In this document: positions 1 to 10,544 of the stretch, piece by piece
Layout of the letters: every line of letters starts with the position of its first letter
How positions within the stretch are numbered: position 1 is the stretch's first letter
Source of the DNA: Planococcus citri
Lineage: Eukaryota > Arthropoda > Insecta > Hemiptera > Pseudococcidae
Assembly: GCF_950023065.1 (NCBI RefSeq)
Contig: NC_088680.1
Location: forward strand, 13,008,559 to 13,072,558
DNA length: 64,000 nucleotides
Direction of reading: 5' to 3'
Made by a program: the position numbers and the translations under genes
Notes under the pieces: model-generated
Databases searched by the model: none
What the model was told of the DNA's origin: nothing
The model's input: the letters and a program-made list of their open reading frames with translations, nothing else

Positions 1-478
1 AACCTATAATTTCCCGTTAAATTTCGAGCGTCTGCAAACCAAGTTACACTGGCATTGACATAGTTGACGTCAGCTTTGGCGTCAACTACATACCTACATA
101 ATGTATGTCAAGTCAAAAAACCATAGTTGTCACGTCAACTGTTTTTGTCGTGTCAACTGCGTCAAATTAATAACTACCTATTCAAAAACAAAAAAAAAAA
201 AAACAAAAAAAAACATTAAAAATTTGTCAGATTTATCAAAAATTTAAACAAACTTTGAAATTTTTATGTGGTAGCATGAGAGTGAAACAAGAAGTCAAAA
301 TCAGATATTAAAAATAAAAATAATGTACGTATAAATTATCGGTGACAACATGAGATGATGAGAATGAGAGAAGAGTCAAGAAATAAGAAATCTTGAAACG
401 GAAAACTGAAAAATAAGAATACAAAAATAGGGGTAATATACCAGTTTTTCTTACCCTAACATAATTTCTTTTACCCCC
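1..478. other. intergenic, no gene seen
   Basis: No convincing coding frame is visible. The first 170 bases contain several GTCAAC/GTTGAC words in both orientations that could pair with each other, followed by an A-rich run around 186-215. The stretch ends where the foldback element's target duplication begins. Confidence 0.5.
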
Positions 479-481
479 TAA

Positions 482-2224
482 TAGTCGGGGAGCCCACTTA
501 AGGATAAATTGCACCCCCCCTCGATCCTACGGGACAACTTTTTTCTTAAAGGGGGAGTCCTAAGGAACATTTCTAGCCCGTGTACTCAAAAAAAAAGTGG
601 CCCTACTTACAAAATGGCGGCCATTTTGATTGACAGGTCAGCCAAAACCGCAAATTTTGCGTTCCAACATAGGACTTGCACACAATTTTTCAAACTGTAC
701 AAAGGTAGATCGAAAGAACAAGCAAAAATTCATCACCTGTCAAAATTTTAAGTGCTAAAGTGCGTTTTTCGATTTTTGGTGAATTTTTGAAAATCAAATT
801 TAGGCCAAAAATGAGGGAAAAAATCAAAGTCTTACCAAATTGACCAAGAAAGCTGGAATTTGGGATACACCCTATTTTTGACATGGCAAATCGATTGGAA
901 ACTGCTTCAAACTGTTTTGAGCAGTTCTGGAGCCTCCAGCAGATTTTTTAAACTCGAAATTCCCACAAAATTTCACCAAAATGGAGTTGGAAAACTGAAA
1001 TTTATTCTGTAAACTAATTTCAATGCGCTACAAAGTACTGCAGGTGAATTTCAAGTCGCTCTGTAGCCTCCGGCGACTTTTTGATAATTCCTGGAGCCTC
1101 CATCAGATTTTTGAAACTTTAAATTTTCACAAAATTTTATCAAATCGAGATGGAAAGCTGAAATGTATTGTACAATCCAATTTTAACATCCTCTGAAGAC
1201 GACTTCAAGTGGGTTCAAATCATTTTGGAGCCTCCAGCGACTTTTTGAAAATTACTGGAGCCTCCAGTAGATTTTTGAAACTTGAAATTCCCGTAACATT
1301 TTACCAAGTGGAGTTGGCAAGCTGAAATTTAATTCGGAAACTAATTTCAATACGATATGAAGTCGACTACATTCAAATGGTTTTAAATAATTTTGAAGCT
1401 TCCAGCTACTTTTTGGAAATTTCAATTTTCCAAAAAAGATCACATGACTTCTCAAAAAGTCGCTGGAGGCTCCAAAACGACTTGAAATCCACCAGCAGAC
1501 GACTTCGTAGCGTATTGAAATTAGTTTGTAGAATGAATTTTGACTTTCCATCTCCGTTTGATGAAATTTATAGAAAATTTAAAGTTTCAAAAATCTTTTG
1601 GAGTCTACAGTAATTTTCAAAAAATCGCTGGATGCTCCAAAACAACTTGAAATTCCCCTGCAGTTGACTTCGTAGCGTATTGAAATTAGTTTGCAGAGTA
1701 AATTTCGGCTATCCAACTCCATTTTGATGATATTTTGTGAGAATTTCGAGTTTCAAAAATCTGCTGGAGGCTCCAGAACTGCTCAAAACAGTTTGAAGCA
1801 GTTTCCAATCGATTTGGCATGTCGAAAATAGGGTGTATCCCAAATTTCAGCTTTCTTGGTCAATTTGGTAAAATTTGGATTTTTTCCCTCATTTATGGCC
1901 TAAATTTGATTTTCAAAAATTCGCCAAAAATCGAAAAACGCACTTTAGCACTTGAAATTTTGACAGGTGATGAATTTTTGCTTGTTCTTTCGATCTACCT
2001 TTGTACAGTTTGAAAAATTGTGTGCAAGTCCTATGTTGGAACGCAAAATCTGCGATTTTGGCTGACCTGTCAATCAAAATGGCCGCCATTTTGTAAGTAG
2101 GGCCACTTTTTTTTGAGTACAAGAGCTAGAAATGTTCCTTAGGACTCCCCCTTTAAGAAAATAGTTGGCCCGGAGGATCGACGGGGGGGGGGTGCAATTT
2201 ATCCTTAAGTGGGCTCCCCGACTA
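482..2224. mobile_element. long foldback (palindromic) DNA element with TAA target duplication
   Basis: The two halves are near-complete inverted copies of each other, meeting around 1350. The ends read TAGTCGGGGAGCCC and GGGCTCCCCGACTA. The element is flanked by TAA at 479-481 and 2225-2227. Arms of about 870 bases carry the same landmarks in mirror order: the C-run next to the end, the AAAATGGCGGCCATTTTG palindrome near 611 and 2080, and the GGAGCCTCCAG motif near 930 and 1770. A 3-bp TWA duplication is characteristic of PIF/Harbinger elements, so a non-autonomous Harbinger-type foldback is the best guess. It has no transposase. Short open frames inside it are mirror shadows of one another. 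Diverged relatives lie at 4730-4830, 49430-49640, 55098-59000 and 60530-60620. Confidence 0.85.
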
Positions 2225-2289
2225 TAAGTTTTTCTTTAAAAATAAGCCAATAAACACATTTTTGAGATGTGACAACACAGTGAGGGTCA

Positions 2290-2930
2290 AGCATCCACTT
2301 TATATCTTCCTAAAACTGGTAGAATTAAAATATTTTGCATAGCCACGATTTTTTTATTGGACCCCATAATATATGGAAATAATTACCTATTCGATGGGCT
2401 TTTACCCATTTAGGGAGGTTCTGGGGGCCATGGGTGAAGTCAATTTGAAAAACTAAGGCTATAATCGTGTTCAGCGATATCGAAAACATACTACCTATTT
2501 CATACGTCACACGTCACACGAATGAAACCATTTTTTTGACTTTTACCTCCTTTGGGGAGGTGCTGGGGGCTGTGGATGGAGTCCAATCAAAAATAAGACG
2601 TCATATTCGTATTCAGCGTCACCAAAAACATACAATTCAACATATCACACGCCTCAGATTTTTTCATTGGAAGTTTAGCCCAAATTTGGAAGAGGGGGTG
2701 CTTCCCCACCATTACGAGATCCCATCTCCAAAATTGAATATTGGGTCATTCCATGCCAACTCGACCGAAAAAAAATGCGATTTTGAAAGTCATGTGTCGT
2801 CACCAAAAACATACAATTCGATACATCACATGCCTCAGATTTTGTTTTGAAATTTTCGCCCAAATTTGAGTGAGGGGGTGCTCCACCCCATTACAAGATC
2901 CCATCTCAAATATTAATATTTCGAAAATGC
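2290..2930. repeat. degenerate tandem repeat, unit about 150-180 bp
   Basis: Related units follow one another. The words CAGCGATATCGAAAACATAC (about 2473), CAGCGTCACCAAAAACATAC (about 2614) and GTCGTCACCAAAAACATAC (about 2797) mark equivalent positions. Each is followed by a CTGGGGGC- or GAGGGGGTGCT-type G-rich block and a CCCATCTC-type block. The last two units are about 181 bp apart. No coding potential is seen. Confidence 0.6.
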
Positions 2931-3345
2931 ATAAGAAGGTACATCTATGGACATTTTTTAAGAATTTTAAATGTTAGCTTCCACTTACAGCACCATTTCA
3001 AAATCCTCAAAAAGTTCAGCATGTAATGCCCTTTCGAACTGTCAAATCAGTTTTGATCAAAGTATCATAGCTATGGAGGAGAGGAATGCGCTGCTGAAGT
3101 TGAGTACCTGGAGGCAATTCGAAAATAATGGAAGCCCCCCCCACTCACCCCTTGATGGAGACGGGTTTCTTACTTATTGAGTGGGTAGATATTGTAAAAA
3201 AAAATTTGAGCGAAATCGAAGGACATGACTCTATTTCGAAAAAGCATCAAAAGGTACATCTACATATAATGGAAATGTTTTCAGAATTTTAAATGGTAGC
3301 TCCCACTTAAAACAGCATTTCGAAATGGAGGACGCGCCAAAAATT
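2931..3345. repeat. pair of diverged direct repeats
   Basis: A block with AAGGTACATCTA followed by GAATTTTAAATG and TAGC(T)CCCACTTA occurs at about 2936-3005 and again at about 3249-3325. The spacer holds a C-run near 3137. This lies downstream of galactosyltransferase copy A. No remnants of its exons 4 and 5 were found here. Confidence 0.45.
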
Positions 3346-3412
3346 TGGAAATAAAGCACAAGAAATTTTAAGGAAAATTCATTAATATTGATAGATCTAT
3401 ACCTGCACTTAC

Positions 3413-4137
3413 ATCGATATCAATAAAATTCCACCAGCAAAAATCAGAGGATCGTATTCAAAACCGCTAATAGTGTTGTCAACTTTCTTCATATGAAGTA
3501 CAGTATCTCCCGGGTAAGCGTATGAAATATCGTCGCTCAAAGGTAATAGATCTATATCGTGAAGAGCCAAGTAATCACAGTCTTGGAAATCTTCTGTAAT
3601 GAATTGAACCCCTGCGTTGAACGTAGATCCTCTATTGAATTGATTCCCATCAGAAACCTTTAAAAATCGTACCAGCTTTCATAATTAAAATTTTACACAA
3701 CTATTTCCCTACTTACGAGATGTAAAAATTAAGTAGAAAAAGGGTAGATAGGTATCAGCAATTTTCACACTTATTTACATGATGAACAATGATGAAATAA
3801 AACTTGATCTTCTGACGTTTCAAAAATGCATTCATATGAGGTATAAAATCCATGAGTTCTCCAAAAACATTTCGAAATGGCACCAGTACACATAGAGTGT
3901 GTTTAGACGAAGACGCTCCCTTGTTGATTATATTTGAAAGTGGAGGTTCTAGTGGTGCGTCCAAGACTGAAATCCAATATTCAAATTTTGTAAATTAGCT
4001 ACCTACTTGTACAAGACGTAGTGGGTAAAAGGTTTACCTTCTCTCGGATACAGGAAATATACAACGAATAAAGCGAAAAAAGTTGAAAAAAGCACGTTGC
4101 GTTTGTTGATGTTTCGAATCAATTTCAGCCCAGCCAT
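3413..4137 (-). CDS. beta-1,4-galactosyltransferase 7-like, copy A (exons 1-3, 3' end not found)
   Basis: The family (GT7) adds galactose to xylose in the proteoglycan linker in the Golgi. Exons by splice signals and phase are 4137-4038, 3966-3779 and 3657-3413. Exon 1 encodes a short basic N-terminus starting MAGLKLIRN and then one hydrophobic segment, the expected type II signal anchor. Exon 2 holds the family block LCVLVPFRN and LKRQKIKFYF. Exon 3 holds NQFNRGSTFNAG and HDIDLLPL, the latter with the metal-binding DxD. The exon phases (1, 0, 2) and the 245-nt length of exon 3 match copy C. After the strong donor GTAAGT at 3412-3407 no exon carrying GWGGED appears before the window edge. The gene is therefore either 3' truncated or has an intron longer than 3.4 kb. 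It may be the diverged member, since its region after DxD differs from B and C. Confidence 0.8.
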
Positions 4138-5208
4138 TTAACGAAATAGTTATACACAGTTTTGTTTTTAAAAATCCAAATACATTAGCATCATAAATGT
4201 TTTATGAGAAGTTATTAGGTACTTTATGGTTTATGTTTTAGAATAAACTACTTAAATAGGTAGGCTAATTTTTCGACCACTTATACATTGTATACATATA
4301 TTCCTTAGTTTCACCATTGCTAATTGCATGTAGTACGTATGTAGGCTACAAAGTTGTATCTAATCAATTTCCTAGAAGTACATACCAGCTTTGACCTTCA
4401 TACTTTAAATAGAGTAACTTTTGAGTTCTTGCATTGGTATGTCTATGTACGTACAATGTATAGGTATCTACAAATTTTATTGCTAGAATTCTTCAAGGTA
4501 ATTCCTGATAGAAAAATATTCTTCCAGAATATTCAGCGTGTAAATGAATCGCAGAAAATGGCAATGCGAAGACCGTAAGTATATTAGAGAGAGCTAGGTG
4601 AATCATCCAGCCTGAGTCTATATTTTTATTTCTCTTATCCCTTCTTCATTTGATGTGGCTAAACATAACCTAATGAAATTCAAAATTTAAATTAAAGCCA
4701 ACAAATCTAGACCGGAACGGCGTGCAAACTATATCACCAGACAAAATTTCAGGCGCTAAAGTGCATTTTTCTAGTTTAGCTGACTTTTGAAAGTCAAATT
4801 CGAGCCAGAAATGTGGGGAAAAAGTTCAAAATAGGTAAAATAAAATTCAAAATGACACATTATGACTTGATTGAATATAGGTTCTTACTATTACGTTAAA
4901 AGTATAGAAACATTACGTTTCAAGTTCTAGATTTTTTGTCATAATAATCTCAAGACGAAAACTGAAAAGTAAAATTTTTAAACATTTTGGTAAGTGACTG
5001 AATACTTTTGGAAAATTTGAAATATAAAAGCAAGGATTTCTGAAAATTTTGACCACAGAAAATAGTTTTGTAAAACTGACATACTTATTTATACTTATAT
5101 TATTAATAGCAGACCTCAAAATCAAAGTGAAATTTCAGATTTTTTAATTTCCAATTGGAACAGTTATTCAAATTCAAAATAAAGTTCACATTTCCCAAGA
5201 ATTCACAG
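4138..5208. other. intergenic upstream of copy A
   Basis: No credible gene is seen. At about 4730-4830 there is a short, diverged fragment of the foldback repeat family (GGCGCTAAAGTGCATTTTT and what follows, compare 745-815). The rest is AT-rich unique-looking sequence that presumably holds the promoter of copy A. Confidence 0.4.
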
Positions 5209-5210
5209 TA

Positions 5211-5619
5211 CAGTCAAACTTGGATAAGTGGAACCCATGTAAGTGGAAAACCTCTATAAGTGGAATAAAATTCGTTTCCCTAGCACTTCCCTATGTAAAC
5301 CCCTGTTAAAGTCACTTCTTTAAATGGAAACAGAACCTATGTAAGTGGAATTTTGTTTTGAGTAGCAGAACTTCTGGAACTGAAATGTTGCTTTCGTTTT
5401 ACCTCTATAAGTGAAATTCTTTTCCTTCTTACCTCTATAACTGAAACATTTATCATAACAGCACCTCCAGAAGTGGAATTCGTTCCAGTTAACGAGGTAA
5501 GGAGGGGAATTTCACTTATAGAGGTAAAACAAAAGCAACATTTCAGTTCCAGAGGTCCTGCTACTCAGAATAAAATTCTAATTATATAAGACTTTAACAT
5601 AGGTTTAGATGGGGAAGTG
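5211..5619 (+). mobile_element. left part of TA-flanked Tigger/pogo-like MITE, split by LTR element 1
   Basis: The sequence begins CAGTCAAACTTGGATAAG directly after TA (5209-5210). The matching inverted end GTTTGACTG followed by TA lies 22.9 kb away at 28075. The interior has short palindromic stretches built on CCTCTATAAGTGGAA words, for example an inverted pair around 5350-5410 and 5510-5570. The AGTG at its right end (5616-5619) is the target duplication of the LTR element. Rejoined, the MITE would be about 545 bp. Confidence 0.8.
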
Positions 5620-6759
5620 TGATATAGTGGAATATGCCTTCACCTTGTAGGTGGATAATTAATGGAATGATGCCTTAAGAGGGTGATCCCGTCGCTATGA
5701 CGTATTTATGTCTAGAGTAGGGAGAACCTCTACCAACGTGGGAACTACTATTCTCTGTGCATTGATCCCTACCCTATTTCTCTTTGTATTATGCCGCTAT
5801 TTACGGAAGGTGACCTCAAGGACATAGGGCATTGAGCTACTTGGACTTTGCCGCGGTTCTCACTTGGTGTCTGGGATTACATCGGAGCAGACATCAAGTA
5901 CTCGGTGCCGCGTATTACATCCGGAGTCGGTACTGAGTTTCTCTATATGCATCCGCGGGCATATAGAGAGTTAGATGTTAGTGGGCGAACGTGTATTTAT
6001 CGGTATACCCCAATCGCGCTTTGGGTTTAATTAGTTTATTTATCCGCTTTCTTAATGGTATGCGGGTGCAAGTCGCAGATTGCATCTGGCTCCATTCCTA
6101 TCATCGCCCTATCGCTAACAGCCGCAATGATCGGTACCTGATTAATATCATCGCTATATGTAGTTCAAAACAGCCGCAATGATCGGTACCTGGTTAATAT
6201 CATTGCCCTATCGCTTGGTAAGTACAAACTTACATGGTGGTGCCTCCACTGAATTAATTAGAATTACATCCTAGTTAATTGATGAAGACTGGTGTCGTAG
6301 ATTGTATGCTTCGGCATGCAACCTGCCAATGAACTTGTATCTCTTCGCCAATTTCTAGAGCATATCTATTGAGGTAGGTATACTCTTGGTTTCAATGCCA
6401 TGTATCATTGCCTTAATTCTCTGTAGTTAATATTAATATTTCTTATTGGTGTTAATTATATCAATCTAACCATACTATATTTATAATATTCATGACATAT
6501 GTATGATATGTTAAGTTGCCTGTAAATATTACTAGAAAGGTTATTTTGAATAAACTTCGTACACAGTAAAGTGTCATATGTTCGTTTATTGTGTATTTCT
6601 GTGTAATATAGACTAGAATTGATCACCACTCATATTCTCAGGGCCATCTAAATATGAGCAGTGGTATTATTTCGTATGTAGATAGGATCAGATTAACCCT
6701 TATAGCAGTCAATCCTACCTACACCACATTAGATGATCTTTCTAGATCTATATATAACA
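5620..6759 (+). repeat. 5' LTR of element 1
   Basis: 1140 bp, TG...CA. It contains a 10-bp perfect hairpin (CTCTATATGC...GCATATAGAG, 5941-5970) and a GTATGC-TTCG-GCATGC-type hairpin near 6306. It also has an internal duplication of GCAATGATCGGTACCTG (about 6123 and 6176) and a polyadenylation signal AATAAA at 6549-6554. Short open frames inside (5848-6182) recur unchanged in the 3' LTR and are not considered genes. Confidence 0.9.
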
Positions 6760-6762
6760 TAT

Positions 6763-6779
6763 TGGCGACCCTCCACAGG
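6763..6779 (+). other. primer-binding site of element 1
   Basis: TGGCGACCCTCCACAGG starts three bases after the 5' LTR. A TGG start matches the 3' CCA end of a tRNA, as expected for LTR elements. The tRNA was not identified. Confidence 0.65.
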
Positions 6780-7044
6780 ACTTAAAATTTTACTCTTTTC
6801 AATACAGACTGAAAATTAAAATTTCGACCTCCTAACCAAATGTAATCCCACGATTGCATCTTGAAATCCAACTAAGGAGCTTAAGTTTTAGTCTGCTTGC
6901 GAAATTAAAATTCTTAAGAATGGAGTAAAAATTAAGTTTCCGAACCTCCCACACGGTCTAGGTCCTTTAACTTATATTCAGTAGGTTAAAAAATTAAATA
7001 TTAATTCTAACTCTCTGAAATACATAATAATAATGAGATCTGCT

Positions 7045-7081
7045 CTTGAACCCAAAAAGCTTCGTAAAAGCACTGTTCAAG
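7045..7081 (+). ncRNA. conserved leader hairpin of element 1 (packaging or dimer-site candidate)
   Basis: An outer 7-bp stem CTTGAAC/GTTCAAG, an internal loop of 7 and 3 nt, an inner 4-bp stem GCTT/AAGC and a 5-nt loop CGTAA. Element 2 has the same geometry at 38559-38595 with three compensated base pairs. Its position, about 285 nt after the PBS, fits a packaging or dimerisation signal, which is inference. Confidence 0.55.
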
Positions 7082-7172
7082 GTATTAACTCTTATAGAAA
7101 TCCACACTGCTAGAGCATGGATTTCAACAAGTTAAAAATACCACTTTGACCTAATACGTTAGTGCCAAAGTG
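7082..7172 (+). ncRNA. two further leader hairpins in element 1
   Basis: GAAATCCA...TGGATTTC (8 bp, about 7097-7124), itself enclosed by GGTATT/AATACC, is followed by CACTTTG...CAAAGTG (7 bp, about 7142-7171). Together with the hairpin just upstream, they make a compact series of stem-loops at the start of the leader. Confidence 0.45.
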
Positions 7173-8158
7173 TAGAAATCACGCAATCCTAATTCAAAGT
7201 GTCGTCTGTAAAAATTCTCCTAAGTGAGAAAAAGATCATAATTTTACAACGAAAAAATTTGGAACTAGGTATTGCTGGTTGTTGTAAGTTAGAAAAATGA
7301 AATTTTCAGACTTTTCTCACAAATCACGTATTTGTGAAAAAACAAGTAAAATTACAGTGAAAATTTTGAGGTTGGATTTTTTGTGAGTCAAAAAATAATA
7401 ATTGTCAGTAGAATGACACAAATACATCGTATCATGACGAATTGTAAAAATAATATTCTATGAAAAATTCTCATAAGAGAATCTTCAGGAATATTATTTC
7501 TTATTGAACTAAAACTGATCACTTTGGTTCCATACGAACAATACAATAAGTTAGGTTTCGATTCACGAAAAGACCACACCCAAATTTTCACTCTTCATAT
7601 TTTCATAAGTCAAACCCTAAAAAATACTTGAAAAATTTCAGCAATCGTGTTGGAATAAATCAAATATTTTAATATTGGATTTTTTCCGAACCTTTGTTAG
7701 ACAAAGATCTACGAAAATGAGTTCAGAAAAATTTAATACCCAAAAAGGAGGGATTTCTGCAAGATTAAAAATATTTTCGTAATAAAAATCCTGCATAGGT
7801 ATTCATGGTCTCTCGGATTGTCATAAAATCAAAAATTCTTGAATACATCGAGACCAATATTTTTGAAAGTAAATGAAAATCTTGAAATTCCAGGAATTAT
7901 CAATACAGACTCTGTGTGAGTCTCTATCTTGATTGAAATGCAAAATAACAAATTCAGTAGAAATCTGCAGAAATCACTTCTAGATCCCTTAAAAAATTAA
8001 TTTAAATATAATTAGAATAATGTAACTCATAAGGATAATCATACAAAATGATTACCCTTGGTTAGGTAAGCATACTTTCGAAAAATTCCCATTCTTCATA
8101 AAAATTCAAGTAAAATTTCTTCAGGCTAAGTAAAAAATCACAATCTTCTAATCCTAAT

Positions 8159-9400
8159 AATGAATGAAAAATCGTGGTATTTATTATACTTAACTCCTTT
8201 CTATTGAGCAAGATTTTAATCTGACTAGTCTCATAGATAGGTAGTCACCCCGAGAAGTGTACTAAAATCATGACTATCGTTCATTACCTAAAAATACGAA
8301 AATTACAATCTTCAAATTTTCACAATGAATGAAATATCACGGTATTTATTGTACTTAACTCCCTTCTACTGAGCGAAATTTTACCAGTCTCATAGATAGG
8401 CAGTTACCCCGAGAAGTATAGTAAAATCATGACTGTCATTCATTATCTAAAAAATTAAAAATTTCTCCTGATTATAAAAATCTAAAATCACAACTTTCTA
8501 GTCTTCCCCAATGAATAAGAAATCGTGATACTTATTGTACTTAACTCCTCTCCACTGAGCAAGATTTCTGATCTGACTAGTCTCATGGATAGGTAGTTAC
8601 CCCGAGAAGGTGCGGTAAAATCACGATTAATATTCATTCCTCGAAAATTACTAAGTCCAAAAATTTTAGTGGTAGAAAAATTGCAAGGAGTGCGACCACA
8701 CTATCACTAAAATCTCTTTCGAAGAAAAATATTAAATCATTAAATAAAATCTAAATCTCTAAAAAATCCCTAAACCGCGTGGAAAATGAGAAACTGTGGT
8801 TAACTGTTCAGTATGGGAAAGACGTCGTTCATTGAGCAAGATTTTAAATCTGACTAGCCTCATGAATGATACGCCATCCCAGAAACACAGTATGAATTAC
8901 AACGTATCATTCAAAATGCACTATATCTTTGTTAGAAAATTATGTGATAATGACAAATTGCGACGTATATTGTGAGGAACAGGGAAGGCTATGTTTATTG
9001 AGCAAGATTACAGTACTCAGTATAGAAAGCTCTTCTTATCATAATTTTCGTAGGGATAAAATATTCACAAGAGAACCAGTGCACTCTCACTGGGACTTTG
9101 TTGGCTACGGTTGGCAAGGTTAACTTTGGTGAAAATTTTACCATACGAAAATTTGGGGTCTGTCTATACTTTCGAAGGAATAAAATATTCACAGAGAACC
9201 AGTGCACTCTCATTGGGACTTTGTCGGCTACGGTTGGCAAGGTTATCTCCTAAGAGGATATTTTACCATCAGAAGGTATGAGTCAGCCCGACTATATGAG
9301 AAGAGACCTATATACTTGAGCTGTAAATCTGACTAGCCTCATGAACAATTTGCTAACTCTGAGAATCATGATGAAATCACAAGGAATCAGAAATCACATA
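8159..9400 (+). repeat. tandem array of stem-loop units in the leader of element 1
   Basis: Three clear units (8159-8284, 8324-8444, 8510-8638) share the core AGTCTCATAGATAGG plus ACCCCGAGAAG and a GAGCAAGATTT-type word. Degraded units follow at about 8783-8912 and 9290-9400, the last keeping TCTGACTAGCCTCATGAA. Each clear unit opens with AATGAAT and closes with its complement ATTCATT. In unit 3 the inner part AATCGTGAT/ATCACGATT also pairs, so each can fold on itself. A separate direct duplication of ACCAGTGCACTCTCA with ATTGGGACTTTGT-type text lies at about 9074-9120 and 9196-9240. Confidence 0.6.
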
Positions 9401-10456
9401 ATCTCAAAATTCCAGTAAGATGAAAAACTTAATTACGAAATTATAAAAATTCAAAATAAAAACCATTTTGATATCCAAAAATTCATATTGACAAAAAAAA
9501 AAAATTTAAAACAGCAAATAGAAAATCTCATACAGAAAGATTTCGAAAGCATGCTGCTAACGCCCTAGAGGTTATACAAGGTCGTTCTTTCTTCGACACG
9601 AGGACGAAGAAAATACTCCCTAATAACCTACAAGAGTACTTCAAGGTTATGGCTGCTGTAGACTGAAAACAAAAATATGGCGGCAGTGACTTTGAAGACA
9701 ATAATAAGGTCGTTGTACAAATACTCCAGGTAAAGAATATTTGGCACGACATTAAGTACATAACCTCTAAATAATGTCTTACACGTGCCTATACATAAAA
9801 GAAAGATGAAAATATCCTTCTAGAAAATCTCAAGGTGAAAGAAATTAAAATATTTTCCAAAAACAAAAAATACGCCTTGAGATATATAATTTTATGGCCT
9901 TGGTACTTATAAAAAGAAATTATTATAGTACTTACAAAAATTATATTCTTTCGACAATTAACTGTGTCACTTATAATACTTCAAAAAGAAATTAAAATAA
10001 TTTTTTGGTAAACAATAAAAAAGCAATGTATTCGCAAAATAAGTACACATTAAAATTAATTACATTGAGGAATATACAAGATGTACTACATCCTACCTCA
10101 ACCCCATCCACCACCCAATGGCACGGGTAATACATTATGGTTAGTAAAACCATCAGCTACCAAAACGTCAAAGAAGGCCGATAGACTCCCATAATTATTG
10201 GCGCTTAATTCTCCCATAACAAGTACTTTATTTATTGCAGACGAACAAATAGGGTAGAATTAGGTAATTAAATTTTACGATGCAAGAAATCGATCCGAGC
10301 CCTTCCACATTGTAACATTCCAATAGGGAGAAAAATCTAGAATCTTACGTAGAGAATTCATTGTCGTAAACACTTTCATGTATATTAGAAGTTCCTATAC
10401 AAAGATAGGTACCTACCCAGTATACATTTCGACTCAGAGGCTTCTTCGACGAACTG
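9401..10456 (+). other. end of element 1 leader, no gene
   Basis: No gene is seen. The AT-rich stretch ends with the strong splice donor GAACTG|GTAAGC (GT at 10457-10458), 88 bases before the ATG of ORF1. The equivalent donor in element 2 lies 59 bases before its ORF1 ATG. Confidence 0.5.
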
Positions 10457-10544
10457 GTAAGCATATAGATTGTAGATATCAATTAATTTATTGAAGATTT
10501 GAATTGTGAATTATATGTCACTCTTCTTATAAGTAGTAATAAAT

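Noticed and set aside
509..2122. Several 60-100 aa frames in the first 2.2 kb
   Set aside because: They occur as mirror pairs in the two arms of the foldback element, with no protein-like features.
5848..6182. Two overlapping small frames, also at 27024-27358, and 37739-37933 with 47245-47439
   Set aside because: They lie inside LTRs and recur only because the LTRs are duplicated.
8159..8638. The stem-loop units as tRNA genes or a CRISPR array
   Set aside because: There is no TTCGA arm or CCA end. Repeats are too long and diverged, with no unique spacers of constant length, and this is a eukaryotic element.
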